Assembly: GCA_028874215.1 (NCBI GenBank)
Contig: JAPPLF010000087.1
Location: 1 to 64,000, forward strand
Source of the DNA: Acidobacteriota bacterium
GTDB taxonomy: Bacteria > Acidobacteriota > UBA6911 > RPQK01 > JAJDTT01
DNA: 64,000 nucleotides
Reading direction: 5' to 3'
Made by a program: the position numbers and the translations under genes. The first letter of the stretch is position 1, and the number at the start of each line of letters is the position of its first letter. Below are positions 34,263 through 43,377 of this stretch, piece by piece. The notes under the pieces were generated by a model. It worked only from the letters and a program-made list of their open reading frames with translations, was not told the origin of the DNA and made no database searches.

Positions 34263-35063
34263 ATGAAGGTTCTTTTTGTGGGAGATATCGTGGGCAGGCG
34301 GGGCCGCAAGGTCGTTCGCCGCATGATCCCGGCTCTTCGCCGCAAGAACGACATCGACCTGATCATAGCCAACGTGGAGAACTCCGCCGGTGGATTCGGC
34401 ATCACTCCGCGCGTCGCTCGCGAGATTTTGGCCATGGGCGTGGACGTCATGACTTCGGGCAACCATATTTGGGACAAGAAGGAAGTCCTGCAGTGCATTG
34501 ATGACGAACCCCGGTTGCTGCGTCCGCACAACTATCCTCCCGGAGTCCCGGGACGCGGGGCCTATCAGGGCGTCACGGACCAGGGCGTTCGGTATGGGGT
34601 TCTGAACCTGCAGGGCCGGGTTTTCATGCCCAACATCGATTGTCCCTTCCGTTGCGCCGAGGAGCAGGTCTCTCGGCTCCGCAAGCGAACGCAGGTTCTG
34701 ATCGTCGATTTTCACGCCGAGGCCACGTCTGAGAAGCTGGCCCTGGGATGGTCCTTGGACGGCAAGGTTTCGGCCGTCCTGGGGACTCACACCCACGTTC
34801 CCACGGCGGACACGCGGCTGCTCCCGAAGGGAACGGCCTATGTCTCCGACGTGGGAATGACCGGCTGCTACGACTCGGTCATCGGTGTGAGCGTGCAGAC
34901 GGCATTGCCGCGGTTTCTGACGGCGATGCCCACGCGTTTCGCGGGGGCGACCGGATTGGCCAGCCTGGCTTCGGTCCTGCTGGACATCGACGAGGCGACC
35001 GGATTGGCCCGGTCCATCGAGAGGATCGGTCCCGACCTGCCCACACGTTGCTCCGGCGGCTAG
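34263..35063 (+). CDS. ymdB: YmdB-family metallophosphoesterase
   Basis: A 266-residue protein of the TIGR00282 family. Metal-binding stretches are visible in order: FVGDIVGRRGRK, NVENSAGGFGIT, SGNHIWDKKE, DFHAEATSEK and GTHTHVPTAD. B. subtilis YmdB is a 2',3'-cyclic-nucleotide phosphodiesterase and is encoded next to rny, as here. Dinuclear metal catalysis in the cytoplasm is expected. Confidence 0.9.
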   Translation: MKVLFVGDIVGRRGRKVVRRMIPALRRKNDIDLIIANVENSAGGFGITPRVAREILAMGVDVMTSGNHIWDKKEVLQCIDDEPRLLRPHNYPPGVPGRGAYQGVTDQGVRYGVLNLQGRVFMPNIDCPFRCAEEQVSRLRKRTQVLIVDFHAEATSEKLALGWSLDGKVSAVLGTHTHVPTADTRLLPKGTAYVSDVGMTGCYDSVIGVSVQTALPRFLTAMPTRFAGATGLASLASVLLDIDEATGLARSIERIGPDLPTRCSGG

Positions 35064-35097
35064 GCGGAGAGGGATTCCGGCGGACGAGGACTTCGAA

Positions 35098-37917
35098 TCA
35101 AGCCCGTTCCAGGGCCTGTCTCAGAAATCGCCCGGTATAGGATCCGTCGGTGCGGGCGATGGTCTCGGGGGTTCCCTCCGCCACCAGGTGCCCGCCCTTG
35201 TCCCCTCCCTCGGGACCGAGGTCGATGACCCAGTCGGCGCTGCGGATCACGTCCATGTTGTGCTCGATAATCACGACGGTGGCCTGTTTCGAGATCAACC
35301 GGTCCAGAGCTCGCAGGAGCTTCTGGATGTCGTCGAAGTGGAGTCCGGTGGTCGGCTCGTCCAGGATGAAGATCGAATCGGACCGGGTGGACTTGGCCAG
35401 GTAGGAAGCCAGCTTGATCCGTTGCGCCTCCCCTCCGGAGAGAGTGGTGGAGGGTTGGCCCAGTTTTACGTATCCGAGGCCCACGTCTTCCAGCACCTTG
35501 AGCTTTTTTGAAAGGCGGGGAAACGGCCGGAAAAACTCCAGAGCCTCAGTCACGGTCAGGCCGAGCACTTCGGCGATGTTCTTGCCCCGGTAGCCGATTT
35601 CCAGAATCGTGGACTTGTATCGCGTCCCGCGGCAGTCTTCACAGGTCAGCTCCACGTCGGCCAGGAACTGCATGTTCACCGTTGAGAAGCCCACTCCGTC
35701 ACAGGTCTCGCAGCGGCCTCCCGGTATGTTGAAGGAGAAGTGGCCGGGACGGAGGTTCTGCCGCTGCGAAGCCCGCTGCGACGCGAAGATCTGGCGAATC
35801 TCGTCGAACGCCTTGAGATAGGTGACGGGGTTGGAGCGCGGCGATTTCCCGATGGGCGACTGGTCCACCAGGAGGATCTCCTCCACCAGTTCGGCGCCTT
35901 CGATGCGGTCGAACTTTCCCACCTCGCCCTTCCATTGAGACTTCTGTTTCTTGAGGCCGGCGTAGATCACGTCCCCCACCAGGGTCGATTTTCCGGACCC
36001 TGAGACTCCCGTGATGCAGACCATCAGTCCCAGGGGCAGGCGCACATCCAAATTTTTCAGATTGTGCTGGCGGGCTCCACGGACGGTCACGAACCGGTCG
36101 CCGCAGGAACGCCGGTAGAACGGTGTGGGGACCCGGCGCTCGCCGCGGAGGTACTGCGCCGTCAGGGAGTCGGCGGCGGTCCGCAGGGAGTCCACGCCGC
36201 CGCTGTAGACCACGTGTCCGCCATGCTCCCCCGGCCCCGGGCCCAGGTCCACCACCTGATCCGCCGATTCGATCATTTCCCGTTCGTGCTCGACCACCAC
36301 GATGGTGTTGCCCAGATCCCGCAGATTTCTCAGGATGGAGATGAGGCGCCGCGTGTCTCTGGGATGGAGTCCCACGGAGGGTTCATCCAGCACGTAGAGG
36401 GTTCCGGTCAGGGACGAACCCAAGGCGGCGGCCAACTGGATCCGCTGCATTTCTCCTCCGCTCAGGGTGCTGGTGATGCGGTCCAGGGTCAGATAGTCGA
36501 GTCCCACCTTCATCAGAAAGTCGAGTCGTTGCCGGATCTCTCGGAGCAGGGAATCCGCCACTGCCCGCTGGCTCTCATTCAGGCGGAGCCGGCGAAAGAA
36601 TTTCTGGATTTCCTGAATCGGCATGGAGGTGAGCCGGGAGATGCGGCGCCCTCCCAGTTGAACGTCCCTCGCCTCCTGGCAGAGGCGTTCTCCCGAACAG
36701 TCGGGGCACCGGGTGTATCCCCGGTATCGGCTGATCAGGATCCGGATGTGCATCTTGTACTTCTTCCGTTCCAGGTAGGCGAAAAACCCCTTGACTCCGG
36801 GAAAGCCGTCGCTTCCGTCCCAGATCCGGCGCCGAACCGTCTCGGACAGATCCTGGTAGGGGACGTCCAACGGGATGCCCTCTCGAAGCGCGTACTCCTG
36901 CAGCTTCCGGCCGAATCTTCGATAGCGCGGCTTGTTGAAGGGGTCTACGGGTCCCTCGGCCAGCGTCCTCGCCGGGTCCGGAATGATGAGGTCCGGATCC
37001 AGGGTGATGGTGCTCCCGAAGCCATGGCAGGTTGGACAGGCCCCATAGGGATTGTTGAAGGAGAAGAGCCGGGGTTCCGGAACCCGGTAGGAGATCCGGC
37101 AGTACTGGCACTCCAACCGTTGGGTGAACTCCAGTTCCCGGTCGGCGCTCCGGCCGTCATTGGAAAGGATCGAGATCCGGGCAGCCCCTCCACCCTGGTG
37201 AAAACAGGTCTCCAGGGAATCGCGCAATCGCTGGCGCGCAGTGTCCCGGACCACAACTCGATCGACCAGGACCCGGGCGTTCGAAAGATCTGTGGCCGGC
37301 AGTCCGTCCTGGACCTGGACCACCCGGAGGCGTCCCGCGTCTTCCAGCACGAGGCGATGAAACCCCTGCTTCATCAGGGGGCCGGCCAGTTCCGTCAAGG
37401 GCGCGCCCGGTTCCGGCTGCAGGATCGACCCGGACAAGGAAAAACAGAGAAACAGCCGGGTCCCTTCCGGTAGCCGAAGCAACTGGAGGACCACCTGTTC
37501 CACGGTGTCGCGTTTCACCTGGCGGCCGCATCCGCGGCAGACCAGAGTGCCGATCCGGGCATAGACGAGACGCAGATGGTCGTAGATCTCGGTGACGGTT
37601 CCCACCGTCGATCTGGGGTTTCGGGAGACCGTCTTCTGCCGTATGGCGATGGCGGGACTGAGCCCGTCGATCTTCCGGACCAAGGGTTTGCGGATCCGTT
37701 CCAGGAACTGGCGGGCGTACGCCGACAGAGACTCCACGTAGCGGCGCTGGCCTTCGGCATACAAGGTGTCGAATGCCAGCGAAGACTTGCCCGATCCGCT
37801 GACTCCGGTAATCACCGTGAGCCGGTTGATGGGGATCCGAAGATCGATGTTCTTCAGATTGTTCTGGCGCGCACCCGCAATTCGGATCCAGGCGCCGTCG
37901 TGGTCTTCGCCATTCAT
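35098..37917 (-). CDS. uvrA: Excinuclease ABC subunit A
   Basis: A 939-residue DNA damage sensor of nucleotide-excision repair. It has two ABC ATPase modules: Walker A GVSGSGKSSLAFDTLY and GVSGSGKSTLVGD; signatures TLSGGEMQRIQLA and TLSGGEAQRIKLA; Walker B YVLDEPSVGLH and FILDEPTTGLH. The zinc cysteines are in LVCRGCG, YGACPTCHG and GRCETCDG. The ATG at 37917 gives the usual length, while the frame is open 30 codons more. No clear LexA-type site was recognised upstream. It is convergent with ymdB and divergent from the beta-propeller gene. Confidence 0.97.
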   Translation of the reverse strand: MNGEDHDGAWIRIAGARQNNLKNIDLRIPINRLTVITGVSGSGKSSLAFDTLYAEGQRRYVESLSAYARQFLERIRKPLVRKIDGLSPAIAIRQKTVSRNPRSTVGTVTEIYDHLRLVYARIGTLVCRGCGRQVKRDTVEQVVLQLLRLPEGTRLFLCFSLSGSILQPEPGAPLTELAGPLMKQGFHRLVLEDAGRLRVVQVQDGLPATDLSNARVLVDRVVVRDTARQRLRDSLETCFHQGGGAARISILSNDGRSADRELEFTQRLECQYCRISYRVPEPRLFSFNNPYGACPTCHGFGSTITLDPDLIIPDPARTLAEGPVDPFNKPRYRRFGRKLQEYALREGIPLDVPYQDLSETVRRRIWDGSDGFPGVKGFFAYLERKKYKMHIRILISRYRGYTRCPDCSGERLCQEARDVQLGGRRISRLTSMPIQEIQKFFRRLRLNESQRAVADSLLREIRQRLDFLMKVGLDYLTLDRITSTLSGGEMQRIQLAAALGSSLTGTLYVLDEPSVGLHPRDTRRLISILRNLRDLGNTIVVVEHEREMIESADQVVDLGPGPGEHGGHVVYSGGVDSLRTAADSLTAQYLRGERRVPTPFYRRSCGDRFVTVRGARQHNLKNLDVRLPLGLMVCITGVSGSGKSTLVGDVIYAGLKKQKSQWKGEVGKFDRIEGAELVEEILLVDQSPIGKSPRSNPVTYLKAFDEIRQIFASQRASQRQNLRPGHFSFNIPGGRCETCDGVGFSTVNMQFLADVELTCEDCRGTRYKSTILEIGYRGKNIAEVLGLTVTEALEFFRPFPRLSKKLKVLEDVGLGYVKLGQPSTTLSGGEAQRIKLASYLAKSTRSDSIFILDEPTTGLHFDDIQKLLRALDRLISKQATVVIIEHNMDVIRSADWVIDLGPEGGDKGGHLVAEGTPETIARTDGSYTGRFLRQALERA

Positions 37918-38021
37918 TGAAACACGCCAGTCTATCATCGAATGGGAACAGGATTTGCGACATGAAGATTCTGGTCCGCAAATTGAAATTCGGCCCCTTC
38001 GGCCCATGATATAGTGACCTC

Positions 38022-38990
38022 ATGAGAATCACTTCGGTCTTTCCGGGGGCGGCTCTTCCGGCGGGAATCGTCCGGATCGAGCTCGATTCTTCGGACAACG
38101 TTCCGGCCCGTTCCGTCGACGTGGGCGGAGCGGATGCCTCCATCATGGGCGCTTCGCCCCGGGCGCTGACCGTCCGCATCCCCGAAACCGCCGGGCATGG
38201 GATCGCGGTTCACAATCACGCCGTGGCCCGGGCGGAGCTGAACGTGGGCCGCGCCATCGCCTCGGATCTGCAGCCGGTTTCCAATCCGGTGGTGGACACT
38301 TTCGGGAACGTTTACGTGACCTACAGCGGGACTCGCGGGGAGAAGGTTCCATTCAGCGTTTTCGTCGTCTACACCGACGGCAGCAAGCACCCCTTTCTGG
38401 CGGACATCGTCAATCCGACCGGTCTGGCCATCGGTCCCGACGACTACCTCTACATCAGCAGCCGGCATACCGGGTCCATCTATCGATCGACGTTCGACCG
38501 CCAGGTGGAAAAATTTGCCGAGGGGTTGGGGTTGGCGTCCGGGCTGGTCTTTTCCCCCGCCGGCGACCTCTATGTGGGCGACCGGAGTGGATTCATCTAC
38601 AGGATCTCGCCGAATCGGGAAACCTCGGTGGTGTGTGAGTTGGAGCCGAGCGTCTCCGCCTACCACCTGGCGTGGGGTCCCGACGACCGGCTCTACGTCA
38701 CCGGTCCGACTCTGGCCACACAGGACTGTGTGTACCGGGTCTCGACCGAGGGAGAAGTGGAGGTCTTCTTCAAGGGCGTGGGGAGACCCCAGGGTCTGGC
38801 GTTCGACGCCGCCGGCACCCTTCATATCGCCGCTTCGTACCGGGGCAGAAGGGGCCTCTTCTCGGTGGACCGGGAGGAAGCCCGCCTGGTCGTTTCCGGT
38901 CCCATGCTGGTGGGTCTCGCATACAGTGGCGACGGACGACTGCTCTACCTGGTGGACGGATCGCACCTGTACCAGATCGAGCTGAGTTGA
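38022..38990 (+). CDS. Beta-propeller protein with N-terminal IPT/TIG-like region
   Basis: A 322-residue protein. The first ~85 residues resemble an IPT/TIG Ig-like domain (ITSVFPGAALPAGIVRIEL). The rest repeats short blades of SMP-30/NHL type, such as NPVVDTFGNVYVTYSG, NPTGLAIGPDDYLYIS, ASGLVFSPAGDLYVGD and PQGLAFDAAGTLHIA. There is no signal peptide. A TATAGT hexamer lies only 7 nt upstream of the ATG and no Shine-Dalgarno sequence is seen, so the message could be leaderless. Its stop overlaps the probable TTG start of tgt. Ligand or enzymatic role unknown. Confidence 0.7.
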   Translation: MRITSVFPGAALPAGIVRIELDSSDNVPARSVDVGGADASIMGASPRALTVRIPETAGHGIAVHNHAVARAELNVGRAIASDLQPVSNPVVDTFGNVYVTYSGTRGEKVPFSVFVVYTDGSKHPFLADIVNPTGLAIGPDDYLYISSRHTGSIYRSTFDRQVEKFAEGLGLASGLVFSPAGDLYVGDRSGFIYRISPNRETSVVCELEPSVSAYHLAWGPDDRLYVTGPTLATQDCVYRVSTEGEVEVFFKGVGRPQGLAFDAAGTLHIAASYRGRRGLFSVDREEARLVVSGPMLVGLAYSGDGRLLYLVDGSHLYQIELS

Positions 38991-40159
38991 GCCGGTCCCG
39001 TCCCTCTCTACAGAACTCTTTCCGGGTCGAGCGGAAGGACCCCTGCAGCCACGCCCGGTGCGGTGTGTTGGAGACCGCTCACGGCGCGGTCGAGACCCCG
39101 GTGTTCATGCCGGTGGGAACCGCGGCCACGGTCAAGGCCATGTCCCCGGATGTCCTGGAGGAGCTTGGGGCCGGGATCATCCTCGCCAATGCGTATCATC
39201 TTTACCTGCGTCCCGGCGAGGCCGTGGTCGGGAAGATGGCGGGTTTGCACCGCTACATGTCGTGGAATCGCGGCATTCTGACCGACAGCGGCGGGTACCA
39301 GGTCTTCAGCCACCGGAGGCTCAGAACCATTCGGGAGGATGGCGTCGAGTTCCGCTCCCACCTGGACGGAAGCCCCCATTTTCTGAGTCCGGAGGATGTG
39401 GTCCGGATCCAGGAGACTCTGGGTTCCGACATCGCCATGGTCCTGGACGAGTGCACGCCCTATCCCGTGGACCGGGAGCGGGCGCGGAGTTCCATGGACC
39501 GTTCGATGCGCTGGGCGCGCCGTTCGAAAGACAGGCACCGGGACCGCGGGCAGATGCTCTTCGGCATCGTGCAGGGAGGCATGTATCCCGACCTTCGCCG
39601 GGAGAGTCTCGAGCGGCTCGCGGAGATGGACTTTCAGGGGCTGGCGCTGGGAGGGTTCAGCGTCGGCGAACCGAAACCGCTCATGTATGACCTGGTCCAG
39701 GAGCTGGGCCCGCGCATGCCGGCGATCCTGCCGCGCTACCTGATGGGCGTGGGAACCCCTCTGGATCTTCTTTTTTGCGTCCGGCAGGGAATCGACATGT
39801 TCGATTGCGTGCTGCCGACGCGGAACGCCCGCAACGGTACACTCTTCACCTCCCGGGGACGGCTCAACATCAGGAACGCGGCCTACCGGACCCAGGAGGA
39901 GGCGTTGGACCCCGATTGCGCGTGCCGGGTCTGCCGGCGTTTCAGCCGAGCCTACCTGAGGCATCTGCACGTCGCCGGAGAGATCCTTTCCCTGGTCTTG
40001 AACACCTACCACAACCTCTACTTTTACCTTGACTTGATGCGCAAAATCCGCCAGAGTATCGCGTCCGGAACGCTCCTGGAATTGGAGAATCACTACCGGG
40101 TTCAGTACCGTGCGGCAAAGCGCGGGGATGGACCCTCTGAGGCAGACAAACAATCATGA
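38987..40159 (+). CDS. tgt: Queuine/preQ1 tRNA-guanine transglycosylase
   Basis: A 390-residue enzyme that exchanges guanine 34 of GUN-anticodon tRNAs for preQ1. Hallmarks: TPVFMPVGTAATVKAM, TDSGGYQVF with the catalytic aspartate, IVQGGMYPDLR, ALGGFSVGEP, YLMGVGTPLD, MFDCVLPTRNARNG with the nucleophile aspartate, and the zinc site CACRVC with a downstream histidine. No ATG is available at the right place; a TTG at 38987 overlapping the previous stop gives the normal length. It is followed by yajC with a 4-nt overlap. Confidence 0.95.
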   Translation: MSRSRPSLQNSFRVERKDPCSHARCGVLETAHGAVETPVFMPVGTAATVKAMSPDVLEELGAGIILANAYHLYLRPGEAVVGKMAGLHRYMSWNRGILTDSGGYQVFSHRRLRTIREDGVEFRSHLDGSPHFLSPEDVVRIQETLGSDIAMVLDECTPYPVDRERARSSMDRSMRWARRSKDRHRDRGQMLFGIVQGGMYPDLRRESLERLAEMDFQGLALGGFSVGEPKPLMYDLVQELGPRMPAILPRYLMGVGTPLDLLFCVRQGIDMFDCVLPTRNARNGTLFTSRGRLNIRNAAYRTQEEALDPDCACRVCRRFSRAYLRHLHVAGEILSLVLNTYHNLYFYLDLMRKIRQSIASGTLLELENHYRVQYRAAKRGDGPSEADKQS

Positions 40160-40452
40160 CGGAGTCACTCTTCCTGGCCCAGCAATCCGGTTCGTCCTTG
40201 ACCGGATTCCTCCCGATCCTGCTGCTGGTGGCGATCTTCTACTTCATGCTCTATCGGCCGATGCGAAAGCGGCAGAAGAATCATGAGGAGATGATCTCGT
40301 CGCTCAAGACCGGCAGTAAGGTGATCACGAGCGGCGGCGTTCATGGAACCGTCGTGGCCGTCAAGGACAATACGGTCATGTTGAAAGTGGCCGATCAGGT
40401 CAAGATCGAGGTGACCAAGAGCGCCATATCCTCGCGGCAGGTCACCGACTAG
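40156..40452 (+). CDS. yajC: Preprotein translocase accessory protein YajC
   Basis: A 98-residue protein with one membrane helix (FLPILLLVAIFYFMLYRPM) followed by RKRQKNHEEMISSLKTGSKV and the beta-rich ITSGGVHGTVVAVKDN tail typical of YajC. It associates with SecDF at the inner membrane. The start overlaps the tgt stop (ATGA), and secD follows. Confidence 0.93.
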   Translation: MTESLFLAQQSGSSLTGFLPILLLVAIFYFMLYRPMRKRQKNHEEMISSLKTGSKVITSGGVHGTVVAVKDNTVMLKVADQVKIEVTKSAISSRQVTD

Positions 40453-40487
40453 TCCGTTTGACCCCGCGGTTTTCAAGCTGAAGCAAG

Positions 40488-42074
40488 ATGAAGAGGAAAC
40501 TTCAGTACAGATTGCTCTTCGCCCTGGCCGTCTTCGCGGTCAGCGTCTATTTCTTCTACCCCCCCTCCGAGAAGGTCAAGCTGGGCCTGGACCTCAAGGG
40601 CGGAATACACCTCGTGCTTCAGGTCATCATCGACGACGCTCTCAAGGCGGAGGCGCATCTCCTGAGAGATCGCCTGGCGCGGGCGCTCGAGGATGAGGAA
40701 GCCGCGTTCCAGGAAATCCGGGTCAATCCGGAACTGGAGATCGAGATCCTCGGTGTGCCCGAGGAATCGGCCGATGCCGTCGAGGATCAACTGGACGGGT
40801 ATTCGGGGGGCTACAGCTACCGGACCCGGTACGATCAGGGCCGGCAGGACTTCACCCTCGGGATCAGTTCGGCATATCGCAAGGAGTTGGCGAACCTGAC
40901 GGTCCGTCAGGCCCGGGAGACGATCCAAAACCGGGTGGACCAGTACGGCGTCGCCGAGCCCACCATCACCGTTTACGGAAGCGGCGAGGTCCAGGATCAG
41001 ATCATCGTCGAATTGCCCGGAGTCGAAGATCCCGACCGGGTGATCAAACTCATCCGGAGCACGGCGAGGCTGGAACTGAAGCTGGTGCATCCGGCCCGGG
41101 GCGGCCCCTACGGGACTCGACAGGGGGCGGAAGACGCTTTCGACGGCTCGGTCCCGGACGAGTACGAGATTCTGCCCTATCGGAACCCCTCCGAAATCGG
41201 GAGCCAGACGCAGTACATGGTGGTCCGCAGGGCCGCGACCATCAGCGGCCAGCACATGAAGAACGCCCGGCGAACCCAGGACAGCTTCACGGGGCGCTGG
41301 AACGTCACCTTTTTTCTGAACTCGGAGGGGCGACAGTTGTTTGCGCCCGCCACCGAGCAGAACGTGGGCAATCCGCTGGCCATCGTTCTGGACGGCGAGA
41401 TCCGGACCTTTCCCAATATCAGTGAGAAGATCGACACGGAATCGGCCCAGATCACCGGGAACTATACGCCCGAAGAGGCGGAGGATCTGGCGTTGGTGCT
41501 TCGGTCGGGAGCTCTCCCTGCCTCCATCCGGATCATCGAGAACCAGATCATCGGGCCCTCTCTGGGGATGGACTCGATTCGGAGCGGCCTGTCGGCGTCC
41601 GCACTGGGACTGCTCCTGGTGATCGTCACGGTCCTGTTCATCTATCGCTTTTCCGGCGTCAACGCCGTGGTCTGCCTGGTATTGAACCTGGTGATCCTGG
41701 TGGGGGTCCTGGCCTACTTCAGGGCGACGCTGACTCTGCCGGGAATTGCCGGGGTCATCCTCACCATCGGCATGGCCATCGACGCCAACATTCTCATTTT
41801 CGAGCGGATCAAGGAGGAGCTGCGCCTGGGGAAGACGGTCCGGTCGGGGGTCGAAGCGGCGTTCGGACGCGTCTTCATCACCATTTTGGACACCAATATC
41901 ACGACCTTGATCGGAGCCCTCTTCCTGTTCCAGTTCGGTACCGGACCCATCCGTGGATTCGCGGTGACCCTTTCGGTGGGACTGGTGGCAAACATCTTCA
42001 CCGCGACCTTCGTCTCCCGCACCCTGTTCGGGCTGATTCTCCAGGGTAAACCGCGAGAGTCGCTGTCGATCTGA
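40488..42074 (+). CDS. secD: Protein translocase subunit SecD
   Basis: A 528-residue membrane protein. The first transmembrane helix and the signature VKLGLDLKGGIHLVLQV lead into the large periplasmic P1 domain. Five C-terminal transmembrane helices carry GVILTIGMAIDANILIFERI, the proton-pathway region. With SecF it uses the proton gradient to complete export of Sec substrates. It is 7 nt from secF. Confidence 0.96.
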   Translation: MKRKLQYRLLFALAVFAVSVYFFYPPSEKVKLGLDLKGGIHLVLQVIIDDALKAEAHLLRDRLARALEDEEAAFQEIRVNPELEIEILGVPEESADAVEDQLDGYSGGYSYRTRYDQGRQDFTLGISSAYRKELANLTVRQARETIQNRVDQYGVAEPTITVYGSGEVQDQIIVELPGVEDPDRVIKLIRSTARLELKLVHPARGGPYGTRQGAEDAFDGSVPDEYEILPYRNPSEIGSQTQYMVVRRAATISGQHMKNARRTQDSFTGRWNVTFFLNSEGRQLFAPATEQNVGNPLAIVLDGEIRTFPNISEKIDTESAQITGNYTPEEAEDLALVLRSGALPASIRIIENQIIGPSLGMDSIRSGLSASALGLLLVIVTVLFIYRFSGVNAVVCLVLNLVILVGVLAYFRATLTLPGIAGVILTIGMAIDANILIFERIKEELRLGKTVRSGVEAAFGRVFITILDTNITTLIGALFLFQFGTGPIRGFAVTLSVGLVANIFTATFVSRTLFGLILQGKPRESLSI

Positions 42075-42081
42075 GGGATCC

Positions 42082-43257
42082 ATGGACATCGTCAAAGAGC
42101 CCAAGATCGACTGGCTGCGCAAGAGGTGGCTCTTTCTGGGCATGTCGCTGCTTCTGATCCTGGCCGGATTGGCTTCCATCGTCACGAAGGGCGGGCTCAA
42201 GATGGGCGTCGATTTCGTCGGCGGCACGCTGGTCTACGCCCGCTTCAAGGAGGAGCCTTCACTGGATCGGATCCGGGGAGCTCTGGCGGAGGGCGGGCTC
42301 CGGGCCGAGGGAGTGACCCGGTTCGACGATCTTTCCAAGAACGAAGTCCAGATCCGCCTCGCCCGCATCGAAAGTGAAGAGACCGCCGACCTGATCCTGG
42401 AAAGCGACAACATCGCTCAAGCCCTGCGCCAGGAATACGACTCGGATTCGCAAGGGAAGGGCCGGGTGGACCTCAACAACGTCCCCCGGTCGGAACTCTC
42501 CACGCGGCTCCAGGAATGGAACCCCGAAGGGTTGCAGGAGGATTCTTCGGCAACGGGCCTTTCCGCCCACTACCAGGACGTGGCTTCCAGGATCGTCGAC
42601 CTCAGGACCAGCGTCGGACTGTTCGGAGACTACTCGGAATTGTCCGAGGCGGGTCTGGGACCGGATACGATCAAGGCGATCGAGGAGAATTCCTATCTCG
42701 GCAACTTCGTGGTGCTGAGCGTGGAAAGCGTGGGTCCCAAGGTCGGGCAGGAGATGCAGGAGAGGGCCTGGAACGCCGTCTTCTTCTCGCTGCTGGGCAT
42801 TCTGGCCTACATCACGATCCGGTTCAAATTCGTGCATGGCCTCGCGGCCATCGCGGCGTTGTTTCACGACGTGCTGATTACCGTGGGCGCCCTGTCGCTG
42901 ACGGATCGGGAATTGACATTGACGGTCGTGGCGGCGTTGCTGACCCTGGTCGGCTATTCCATCAACGACACCATCGTCGTATTCGACCGGCTGCGGGAGA
43001 ACGAGGTTCGAATGAGGCGGTCGAGTTTCTACGATCGCATCAATGCCAGCATCAATCAGATCCTGAACCGTACCATCATGACCTCCGGATCGACGTTCGT
43101 GGCGCTGCTGGCCCTCTTCCTTTTGGGAGGACCGGTGCTCAACAGCTTCTCCTTCGCCCTGGTCATAGGTATAATCGTCGGGACATACTCGTCCATCGGC
43201 GTCGCCAGCCCCATCGTTTCGGGCTGGCACAAGTTCCGGGAGTCCCGGCGCAATTGA
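42082..43257 (+). CDS. secF: Protein translocase subunit SecF with enlarged periplasmic loop
   Basis: A 391-residue partner of SecD. The first helix is followed by GVDFVGGTLVYARF, and the five C-terminal helices include VGYSINDTIVVFDRLREN and NRTIMTSGSTFVALLALF. It is about 80 residues longer than common SecF. The excess is in the periplasmic loop (residues ~100-215), which contains VDLNNVPRSELSTRL, a pattern reminiscent of a helix-hairpin-helix segment. The extension may contact exported chains or a partner; this is inference. Confidence 0.95.
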   Translation: MDIVKEPKIDWLRKRWLFLGMSLLLILAGLASIVTKGGLKMGVDFVGGTLVYARFKEEPSLDRIRGALAEGGLRAEGVTRFDDLSKNEVQIRLARIESEETADLILESDNIAQALRQEYDSDSQGKGRVDLNNVPRSELSTRLQEWNPEGLQEDSSATGLSAHYQDVASRIVDLRTSVGLFGDYSELSEAGLGPDTIKAIEENSYLGNFVVLSVESVGPKVGQEMQERAWNAVFFSLLGILAYITIRFKFVHGLAAIAALFHDVLITVGALSLTDRELTLTVVAALLTLVGYSINDTIVVFDRLRENEVRMRRSSFYDRINASINQILNRTIMTSGSTFVALLALFLLGGPVLNSFSFALVIGIIVGTYSSIGVASPIVSGWHKFRESRRN

Positions 43258-43283
43258 GAAAGCGTTTGGGTCGGATTAGACTC

Positions 43284-43312
43284 TTGACTCGCCAAAAGGT
43301 GGGTAGTAGTAT
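43284..43312 (+). promoter_or_regulatory. Sigma-70 promoter of the tonB-exbBD cluster
   Basis: TTGACT (5 of 6) at 43284-43289 and TAGTAT (4 of 6) at 43307-43312 are separated by exactly 17 nt, 65 nt before the tonB ATG. It is the clearest sigma-70 promoter in this part of the window. Confidence 0.65.
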
Positions 43313-43377
43313 CTCCGACGTGTTTTCCGGGGGGAGCTTACCTTAAGATCTTCGGGGCATAGAGAGGGCGGCTGACC

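Noticed and set aside
36064-37473. Long plus-strand open frame inside uvrA
   Set aside because: Mirror of a highly conserved gene with third-position GC bias; no start signal or family resemblance.
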